From contig JAQUKF010000002.1 of the NCBI GenBank assembly GCA_028719265.1, forward strand, positions 1 through 33,342: a stretch of 33,342 nt of DNA. The letters run 5' to 3'. Positions 1-5,864 of the stretch are shown one piece after another. This stretch comes from Candidatus Omnitrophota bacterium. Lineage in GTDB: Bacteria; Omnitrophota; Gorgyraeia; Gygaellales; Profunditerraquicolaceae. The first letter of the stretch is position 1; each line of letters starts with the position of its first letter. The notes under the pieces were generated by a model that made no database searches, had not been told where the DNA came from, and saw only the letters and a list, made by a program, of their open reading frames with translations. Both the position numbers and the translations under genes were made by a program.

Positions 1-750
1 AGGCATTTCAGGGGACAGGCAGGCATATTCATCAAAGATCTGGACTCCGGACTCGAATTCTCGTACGCAAAAGATAAACCGTTCCCGTCCGCCAGCCTGC
101 CCAAGGTGCCCATTATGGCCGCCTGTTTTATCGCCGCCCGGCAGGGCAAGATCGACCTCGGGCGCAATATCGAGCTTAGATCAACGGATAAGCTCCCCGG
201 ATCGGGGGAGCTAAAGGATATGCCGGCAGGCTCGCTCTTCAGTATCAAGAAGCTCCTGGAGCTTATGATCCGCGACAGCGACAATACCGCCGCCAATATC
301 CTTACCGGGCTGCTCGGGATCGATTATCTGAATGCCTCTTTCAAATCTTTCGGGATGGAGCATACGGAATTATCCAGGAGGATAGCCGATTATGGTATGC
401 GCGACAAAGGTATAGAGAATTATACTACGGCGGACGATATGGCCGTGCTCTTGGAAAAGATTTACCGGGGGAGGCTCGGCAACAGGCGTATTTCTCAAGA
501 ATGCATGGAGACTCTCAAACTTACGCGCACGAACGACCGGATACCCAGGCTGCTTCCGGCCGGCCTGCCGGTGGCGCATAAGACAGGGCTTGAGAACGGC
601 GTATGCCATGACGCGGGCATAGTCTTTACGCCCAAAGGAAACTTTCTCATTTGCGTGTTGACCAGGCATGTGAATTCCAACAGTGGGCCTTCCAAGAGGT
701 TCATCGCCAGGATTTCGTTGTATGTATATAGATATTTCGAACAGTTATAG
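1..750 (+). CDS. beta-lactamase-like serine hydrolase (5' end outside window)
   Basis: The reading frame is open from base 1, so the true start lies upstream of the window. The visible 249 residues carry the three hallmarks of the class A beta-lactamase/transpeptidase fold in order: SxxK as Ser-Leu-Pro-Lys at bases 94-105, SDN at 277-285 and KTG at 580-588. This identifies a penicillin-recognising serine hydrolase, probably extracytoplasmic because the family works on peptidoglycan or beta-lactams. I do not see the usual omega-loop ExxLN of true class A beta-lactamases; the corresponding stretch reads roughly GIENYTTADDM. A general member of the beta-lactamase-like family is therefore a safer call than an antibiotic-resistance enzyme. 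The internal GTG at 106 should not be used as the start, because the catalytic serine lies before it. The stop is 16 bases before the next gene's ATG, suggesting cotranscription. Confidence 0.85.
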   Translation, partial: RHFRGQAGIFIKDLDSGLEFSYAKDKPFPSASLPKVPIMAACFIAARQGKIDLGRNIELRSTDKLPGSGELKDMPAGSLFSIKKLLELMIRDSDNTAANILTGLLGIDYLNASFKSFGMEHTELSRRIADYGMRDKGIENYTTADDMAVLLEKIYRGRLGNRRISQECMETLKLTRTNDRIPRLLPAGLPVAHKTGLENGVCHDAGIVFTPKGNFLICVLTRHVNSNSGPSKRFIARISLYVYRYFEQL

Positions 751-766
751 CGAAAGGAGGGTGCGT

Positions 767-1402
767 ATGAAAAAAGGGTATCTTGTTGCCGCGTTCCTTG
801 TCGTTTTCTCCATGTCGGGATGCAGCTATATGCAAAAGATCAGGAAAGCCGACGATCTGGAGATCGAGAACCAGAATTTAAAGATGCGTATCGCTCAACT
901 GCAGGATGAAAAGGAAAAGGAGGTTTCGGGGCTGGAGCAGGCCAAGCGCGACCTCGAAGAATCGCTTAAAAAGGAGATCGGGGAATATAAGGCTAAATTG
1001 CAGATGACCGAACGCGGCCTGGTGATCACATTTGTTTCCGAGGTGTTCTTTGACGCGGGGAAGGACGGCATAAAGGAAGACGGGAAAGAGACGCTGGAGA
1101 AGGTTGCCGTGGTATTGAACCGGGACATTCCCGATTTAAGCATAGCCATTGAAGGACACACCGATGGCGACCCTATCAGGCATTCCAGCTGGAAATCCAA
1201 TTGGGAGCTTTCTTCGGCAAGGGCATTGGCGGTGCTGCATTATCTCATCGATAAGGGCGGCGTGCTTCCGCAGAGGCTTTCCGCCAACGGGTATGGCGAG
1301 TTTCATCCCGTGGCGCCGAACGATACCGCAGAGAACAAACAGAAGAACAGGAGGGTTGAGATAGTAGTCATTCCTTCCAGGTTAAGCAAGGCTGCGCCGT
1401 GA
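767..1402 (+). CDS. OmpA-family peptidoglycan-binding lipoprotein
   Basis: The protein has 211 residues. It begins with a lipoprotein signal peptide (positive MKK, hydrophobic stretch, lipobox SMSGC with Cys19), so it is predicted to be lipid-anchored in the envelope. Residues about 25-85 are charged and heptad-like, consistent with a coiled-coil spacer. The C-terminal half is an OmpA/MotB-type domain with the typical IEGHTDGDPI, NWELSSARA, LSANGYGE and NRRVEIVV stretches, which in this family bind diaminopimelate of peptidoglycan. The ATG at 767 was chosen over in-frame codons upstream because AAAGGAGG sits just before it and the signal peptide starts there. It most likely tethers the outer membrane to the wall, in line with the neighbouring cell-wall-type hydrolase. 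Confidence 0.9.
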   Translation: MKKGYLVAAFLVVFSMSGCSYMQKIRKADDLEIENQNLKMRIAQLQDEKEKEVSGLEQAKRDLEESLKKEIGEYKAKLQMTERGLVITFVSEVFFDAGKDGIKEDGKETLEKVAVVLNRDIPDLSIAIEGHTDGDPIRHSSWKSNWELSSARALAVLHYLIDKGGVLPQRLSANGYGEFHPVAPNDTAENKQKNRRVEIVVIPSRLSKAAP

Positions 1403-1420
1403 GGAGACGGGAGAAATCAC

Positions 1421-1449
1421 TTGCAATCCCGTTGTCGAAAAGAGATAAT
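1421..1449 (+). promoter_or_regulatory. candidate sigma70-type promoter for the small membrane gene
   Basis: TTGCAA (1421-1426), a 17-base spacer and GATAAT (1444-1449) lie in the 72-base gap between the OmpA lipoprotein and the small membrane gene. The boxes match the consensus at 4/6 and 5/6, with ideal spacing. The predicted RNA would start near 1456 and carry the strong GGAGG before the ATG at 1475. Confidence 0.5.
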
Positions 1450-1474
1450 ATAGCCATAGCGAAGGAGGTGCGGT

Positions 1475-1723
1475 ATGAATAAGTTGAATGTGAAGGCTTT
1501 TGGTCTGGCGTGCGGGGTTCTTTGGGGATGCGGCATGCTTCTCCTTGGGCTGATCGATACGGTCTCCGTTTGGGGGGATGCCTGGGGCGACGTGGCTGCA
1601 AGCGTATATCTGGGCTATACACCGACAATTTTAGGAAGCGTCATTTTGGGCATCTGGGGTTTTGTTACCGCCGGGATATGGGGGCTCATCCTGGCCAAGC
1701 TGTATAACAAATTCTCCAAGTAA
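1475..1723 (+). CDS. small membrane protein with two hydrophobic helices
   Basis: An 82-residue protein made almost entirely of two membrane helices (about residues 8-30 and 48-75), separated by a short acidic loop (DTVSVWGDAWGD), with a basic tail ending LYNKFSK. The ATG at 1475 follows a strong AAGGAGGTG Shine-Dalgarno. Proteins of this style occur in databases under vague names such as 'bacteriophage holin', but I see nothing here that shows lysis function and no phage genes nearby. The gene is bracketed by its own candidate promoter and by a strong terminator, so it may be a monocistronic unit. Function unknown; the coding call is supported by the ribosome binding site and the coherent hydrophobic pattern. 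Confidence 0.75.
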   Translation: MNKLNVKAFGLACGVLWGCGMLLLGLIDTVSVWGDAWGDVAASVYLGYTPTILGSVILGIWGFVTAGIWGLILAKLYNKFSK

Positions 1724-1744
1724 TAAGGCTTTTAAGGGTATCCG

Positions 1745-1783
1745 ACAGGGCTGAGCTTCCTAAGTTCAGCCCTGTTTGTTTAT
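1745..1783 (+). terminator. strong intrinsic terminator
   Basis: The perfect inverted repeat ACAGGGCTGA / TCAGCCCTGT extends inward through GCTT/AAGT (one G-U pair) to a 14-bp stem with a CCT loop. It is followed by a U-rich TTTGTTT tract. It ends the first gene group and separates it from the kinase operon. Confidence 0.9.
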
Positions 1784-1845
1784 GCTTCTGGGGTTTGCCT
1801 CAGCAGGCAACCGGGGCAGGTTAAAAAATATTTCATGAAGGCAGG

Positions 1846-4488
1846 ATGGATACGGAGAAGAGCTTCAAAATTCTGGTTTTGAGCGGTCCTTTAAAAGGGA
1901 AAGAGTTTTCTCTTAATCCCGGCGGTTCTATATTGATAGGCAGGGGGGATGAGGCGGATATCAAGATCGCTTATGATGATTATTGCTCGAGAAGGCAGGC
2001 GGAGATCCGCCGGGAAGCGGAGTTTTGTTTTATCGAGGACTTAAACAGTACGAACGGCACATTCCTGAACAATTTCCGCTTGAGCGGTAAAGATAAATTA
2101 AGAGACGGTGATATTATCACGCTGGGCAATACCAGTTTGGCCGTTTCCGTCAAGGATGTCCAGCTTGAGTCGCCGGCGAAGGAAGACGGCGCTGCGGATT
2201 TGGTTTGCGGGATAAAAGCCGGGGATTCAATATACAGCCGTTATGAGGTGTCCCGGGTCACGGAGGGGGATGCAGAGATATCCTGCGTTTGTTATGACAA
2301 TATTAACCGTATGCCCTGCATCTTGAAGACGCTTCAAAGGAAATATCTGGCATCCGTTCAAAACCAGTCTTCTTTCGAAAAAGAGGCGCTTATCTGGGTG
2401 GGGTTGGGAAGGCATCCCTATATTGCCGGAGCCTATGCGCTTATCCGGATAGAAGAGTATCCTTTTATTGTCGTTGATTATGTCCCTTCCGACGAGGGGG
2501 GCAGGAATACCCTGAATGATTATATGCCCAGCCTGGATTTGTCCGGTATCCTCAAATATTCCATAGAGTTTTGTTACGGTATGGAACACGCTTACGCCAA
2601 AGGCCTCAAAGGCCATGGAGATATAAAGCCGGCCAACATCCTGATCGCCGCGGATAAAACCGTTAAGATAACCGGTTTCGGAAAAGCGAGGTTCCTGCAG
2701 GAAATGGAGTTCAATGAAATTTCCCCGGAAAACGAGGGTTCGCAGCTGAGTGTTTTTAAGGGCGCCAACGGAACGGTCTGCGGTACGCTTCCTTACATGG
2801 CGCCGGAGCAATTTGACGGCAATATAGACCAAATAAGCGATATCTATTCTTTCGGGGTAATTCTTTACCAGATGATATCTTCGGGAGAACTGCCTTTTAC
2901 CGGCAGCGGCAGGAATAATTATGAAAGGCTGCATAAAGAGAAAGGCGTGCCGTATTCAAGCTCTCCGCTTTCACCTGTTATCGCAAAGTGCCTGGAGAAG
3001 GATCCTGCCAAGAGGTACGCAGATTTTGCGGCAGTAAGAGCGGAACTGGAGGCCCTTTTCCTGAAAGAGACCGGGGAAAAGAGCCTTCCGTTGGAAGGGA
3101 AGAAACTGGAGGCTTCGGAGGTTTTGAATAAGGGGGTAGCCCTGTATTCTCTCGGCAGGCATGAAAGCGCGCTCGCCTGTTACGATAAAGCGATATCCAT
3201 CGATCCCCGGCAGGCCGATGCCTATTACAACCGCGGGAACGTTTATCACGAAAAGGGAGAGATAGAGAAGGCTGTTTCCGATTACAGCAAGGCCATAGAG
3301 TTAAACCCGGTATATATAAAGGCTTATTATAACCGCGCGGTTTTCTATCAGGGCAGAGATAATCTTGTCCAGGCCATCTTTGATTACAACAAAGTTATAT
3401 CCATCGATTCCCGGCAGGCCGATGCCTATTACAACCGCGGGAGGGCTTATTATACGAGAGGAGACCTTAAACAGTCTGTCTCCGACTTCTCCAAGGCTAT
3501 AGAAATAAACCCGGATTACCTTAGCGCCTATTACAACCGCGGGAAGGCTTATTATGATAAAGAGGAGCTTGATCCGGCCATCTCCGATTTTTCCAGGGTC
3601 ATAGAGACGGATCCCCGGCAGGCCGATGCCTATTACAACCGCGGGAACGCTTATTATGATAAAGGCGAGCTTAACTTAGCCGTCTCCGACTTCTCCAAGG
3701 CGATAGAGCTGAACCCCAAATATGCCGAATCCTATAATAACCGCGGCATTGCCTATCATAAAAAAGGAGAGCTTGACCAGGCGATTTCTGATTACAGCAA
3801 GGCGATAGAGCTGAACCCCAAATATGCCGAATCCTATAATAACCGCGGCATTGCCTATCATAAAAAAGGAGAGCTTGACCAGGCGATTTCTGATTACAGC
3901 AAGGCGATAGAAATTGACCCCAAGAATTCTGAGGCTTATAACAGCCGCGGCATCGCTTATCATATCAAGGGCAGGTTCGAACAGGCCATCTCCGATTTTT
4001 CCAAGGCCGTGGAACTCAATCCTTCATATTCCAGGGCATATTACAACCGCGGCAGCGCTTATTATAATAAAGATGACCTTGTGCTGGCCGTTGCCAGCTA
4101 CAGCAAGGCAATAGAATACAATCCCAAGAATTCTGAGGCTTATAACAGCCGCGGTATCGCTTATCATGCAAGGGGAAAGCTTGAATTGGCCGTTTCCGAC
4201 TTCTCCAAGGCTATAGAAATAAACCCGGATTACCTTAGCGCCTATTACAACCGCGGCAGCGTTTATTACGATAAGGACGATCCCGACCTGGCCGTCTCCG
4301 ACTTCTCCAAGGCGATAGAATTGAATCCCCAATACGCCAAGGCCTATTGCAACCGCGGGGCAGCTTATTTATTGAAGAAGAATTACGATAAAAGCTGGGA
4401 AGACGTGCATAAGGCGCAAGATCTGGGGTATAAAGTCCCTCAAGGTTTTATCAACGACTTAAAAAAGGCCTCCGGCCGGGGAGCTTGA
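1846..4488 (+). CDS. FHA domain, degenerate Ser/Thr protein kinase and 13-unit TPR protein
   Basis: An 880-residue, apparently cytosolic protein with three parts. Residues about 8-102 are an FHA phosphothreonine-binding domain (IGRGDEADI, SRRQAEI, LNSTNGTFLN). Residues about 128-405 have the Hanks kinase layout: candidate VAIK-type Lys161, helix-C Glu180, catalytic loop HGDIKPAN (257-264, Asp259 and Asn264 kept), APE at 319-321 and the F-helix SDIYSFG (331-337). However, the DFG motif is Gly277-Phe-Gly, losing the Mg-binding aspartate, and the glycine-rich loop is reduced to a single glycine. Residues 425-866 are 13 consecutive 34-residue TPR units. No signal peptide or membrane helix is seen. 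ATG 1846 is preceded by GAAGGCAGG. It heads a four-gene operon with one- to two-base gaps. It may be a pseudokinase scaffold or an atypical kinase. Confidence 0.9.
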   Translation: MDTEKSFKILVLSGPLKGKEFSLNPGGSILIGRGDEADIKIAYDDYCSRRQAEIRREAEFCFIEDLNSTNGTFLNNFRLSGKDKLRDGDIITLGNTSLAVSVKDVQLESPAKEDGAADLVCGIKAGDSIYSRYEVSRVTEGDAEISCVCYDNINRMPCILKTLQRKYLASVQNQSSFEKEALIWVGLGRHPYIAGAYALIRIEEYPFIVVDYVPSDEGGRNTLNDYMPSLDLSGILKYSIEFCYGMEHAYAKGLKGHGDIKPANILIAADKTVKITGFGKARFLQEMEFNEISPENEGSQLSVFKGANGTVCGTLPYMAPEQFDGNIDQISDIYSFGVILYQMISSGELPFTGSGRNNYERLHKEKGVPYSSSPLSPVIAKCLEKDPAKRYADFAAVRAELEALFLKETGEKSLPLEGKKLEASEVLNKGVALYSLGRHESALACYDKAISIDPRQADAYYNRGNVYHEKGEIEKAVSDYSKAIELNPVYIKAYYNRAVFYQGRDNLVQAIFDYNKVISIDSRQADAYYNRGRAYYTRGDLKQSVSDFSKAIEINPDYLSAYYNRGKAYYDKEELDPAISDFSRVIETDPRQADAYYNRGNAYYDKGELNLAVSDFSKAIELNPKYAESYNNRGIAYHKKGELDQAISDYSKAIELNPKYAESYNNRGIAYHKKGELDQAISDYSKAIEIDPKNSEAYNSRGIAYHIKGRFEQAISDFSKAVELNPSYSRAYYNRGSAYYNKDDLVLAVASYSKAIEYNPKNSEAYNSRGIAYHARGKLELAVSDFSKAIEINPDYLSAYYNRGSVYYDKDDPDLAVSDFSKAIELNPQYAKAYCNRGAAYLLKKNYDKSWEDVHKAQDLGYKVPQGFINDLKKASGRGA
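3118..4443 (+). repeat. 13 in-phase 102-bp TPR-coding repeats
   Basis: Thirteen units of exactly 34 codons run without any insertion or gap and end 14 codons before the stop. Most units start with AYYNRG or AYNSRG and carry SKAIELNP near the end. Identical DNA blocks recur between distant units: a 62-base stretch at 3481-3542 is repeated exactly at 4195-4256, seven units later. This points to amplification or gene conversion within the array. Confidence 0.95.
3696..3911 (+). repeat. exact 102-bp tandem duplication inside the TPR array
   Basis: Bases 3697-3798 are identical to 3799-3900, and the match runs 11 bases into the next unit (to 3911). This gives 2.1 copies with a period of one TPR unit. 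Other neighbouring units differ at many sites, so this duplication is recent or recently homogenised. It is also a place where short-read assembly could miscount units. Confidence 0.95.
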
Positions 4489-4489
4489 T

Positions 4490-4825
4490 ATGCCTGGTTT
4501 TGGCTTGGTCTATTCCACTTCCCGGGGCGCCATTTGTCCGGAGTGCGGCCAGGCAGTCGGCTGCTGCGTGTGCAAAAAGACGAAAAGCGCAGCCGTCAGT
4601 CACGCCGGCGGAGTCCGCCTGCGTTACGAGAAGGGGCGCAAGGGAAATGGGATGACTTTTATCAGCGGGTTGCTTTTAAATGAAGAGGAGTTACTGGAAC
4701 TGGCCGGCAGATTAAAGCGTTGTTTCGGCACCGGGGGATCAGTGAAGGAAGGCGTTATAGAGCTGCAGGGGGATCTTCGCCTGCGGGCAGGAGATGAGCT
4801 GCGTAAGCGGGGTTTTGTCAAATGA
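4490..4825 (+). CDS. yciH: SUI1/eIF1-family translation factor YciH
   Basis: A 111-residue protein close in length to E. coli YciH (about 108). It has the family's N-terminal LVYST, a short Cys-rich segment (CPECGQAVGCCVC, possibly metal-binding), then the SUI1 core with VRLRYEKGRKGNGMT, ISGLLL, ELAGRLKRCFGTGGSV and IELQGD. SUI1/eIF1 proteins act at the ribosomal P site in start-codon selection; the bacterial role is less defined and E. coli YciH is linked to translation under stress. The ATG lies one base after the kinase stop and the 3' end overlaps the next gene by ATGA, so it is translationally coupled on both sides. The Cys-rich N-terminus is the only uncommon part. Confidence 0.9.
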   Translation: MPGFGLVYSTSRGAICPECGQAVGCCVCKKTKSAAVSHAGGVRLRYEKGRKGNGMTFISGLLLNEEELLELAGRLKRCFGTGGSVKEGVIELQGDLRLRAGDELRKRGFVK

Positions 4826-5862
4826 GGACAAGGATTCCAAGGCCATATGATACCGGCGACCGGTCAGCGGATAAACTGATAAATGATTTGATCAAGCTAT
4901 CCGTTTGCCCGGCCACAGAGGAATTGCTGCGCGAAATACTGACTACAAGTTTTAAATTGGGCAGGGAGTCGGGGGACAGGGGGGACCTTAAACTCGTAAA
5001 CAACGCCTTGAAGGAATTACGTTATTCTTTCAAGATCTTTTCCCCTTACAGGGATTTCAAGAAAGTGATTATTTTCGGCTCTGCCCGTTCAAAAATAAAG
5101 TCGGGTGAATACAGGATGGCCGAAGAATTTTCACGCAGGCTTTCCTCAAAAGGTTACATGGTGGTAACCGGAGGCGGGCCCGGCGTGATGGAGGCGGGCA
5201 ATAAGGGAGCGCTGCAGGGCAAGGATTTTGCTTTGAATATCCGGCTGCCTTTTGAACAGAAGCCAAATCCCTATGTTGACGAAAAAGACAGGCTGATCAA
5301 TTTCAAATATTTCTTTACCAGAAAGCTTGTTTTCGTAAAAGAGACCGACGCCACCGCGCTTTTTCCCGGAGGTTTCGGCACCCTCGATGAGGGTTTTGAG
5401 ATGATCACGTTGATGCAGACCGGCAAGGCCAGGCCCCGTCCGATAGTATTGATGGAACCGAAGGGATCGGATTACTGGAGCTCCTGGATGCGTTTTGTAA
5501 AAATACAGCTGATTAAAAACGGTTTCATTAAAGATGAGGATTTAAACCTGGTGCATATCGCAGGATCGGTCGATGCGGCCGTAAAATACATAGAGAGGTT
5601 TTACAGGGTTTATCATTCCATAAGGTATGTTTCGGGTTCGGCGATATTAAGGCTTAACAGGGAGGTCTCCGGCAGGACGTTGAGATCCATAAACAGGGAG
5701 TTCAAGGATATCCTGACCGGCGGTATAATACGTCCATGTCCGCCGGCGGATAAAGAGGTACAGGGGGAGGAATTCCTTGATTTGCCGCGGCTGGGCATGA
5801 ATTTTAACATGCGCGATTACGGCCGCTTATGCCAGATGATACATGTCATCAACAGTGATTAA
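4822..5862 (+). CDS. LOG-family (lysine-decarboxylase-like) nucleotide phosphoribohydrolase-type protein
   Basis: A 346-residue Rossmann-like protein. The two LOG signatures are present: GGGPGVMEA (117-125) and PGGFGTLDE (182-190), with Arg167-Lys168 in the FTRK segment that usually contributes a catalytic arginine. LOG proteins cleave nucleoside 5'-monophosphates to base and ribose-5-phosphate (the plant cytokinin-activating reaction; PpnN in E. coli). At 346 residues it is longer than the small LOG type (about 180-240), with an N-terminal helical extension of about 75 residues and a C-terminal extension of about 80, more like the larger bacterial forms. It overlaps yciH by ATGA and is followed after two bases by the helicase gene. 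The substrate cannot be read from the sequence. Confidence 0.88.
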   Translation: MRTRIPRPYDTGDRSADKLINDLIKLSVCPATEELLREILTTSFKLGRESGDRGDLKLVNNALKELRYSFKIFSPYRDFKKVIIFGSARSKIKSGEYRMAEEFSRRLSSKGYMVVTGGGPGVMEAGNKGALQGKDFALNIRLPFEQKPNPYVDEKDRLINFKYFFTRKLVFVKETDATALFPGGFGTLDEGFEMITLMQTGKARPRPIVLMEPKGSDYWSSWMRFVKIQLIKNGFIKDEDLNLVHIAGSVDAAVKYIERFYRVYHSIRYVSGSAILRLNREVSGRTLRSINREFKDILTGGIIRPCPPADKEVQGEEFLDLPRLGMNFNMRDYGRLCQMIHVINSD

Positions 5863-5864
5863 CG

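Noticed and set aside
683..766. Upstream in-frame start for the OmpA lipoprotein
   Set aside because: It would put 28 residues before the lipoprotein signal and overlap the previous gene; GGAGG points to the ATG at 767.
1792..1812. Hairpin GGTTTGCCT-CAGC-AGGCAACC upstream of the kinase gene
   Set aside because: Short with one bulge, no T run and no known regulatory motif; too little to call a riboswitch or terminator.
2227..2934. Long minus-strand open frame opposite the kinase domain
   Set aside because: It is antisense to a strongly supported gene, has no ribosome binding site or recognisable domain, and mirrors the codon bias of the + strand gene.
3118..4443. Regular repeats that might suggest a CRISPR array
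   Set aside because: The period is 102 bases, in frame throughout, with no unique spacers; it encodes TPR units.
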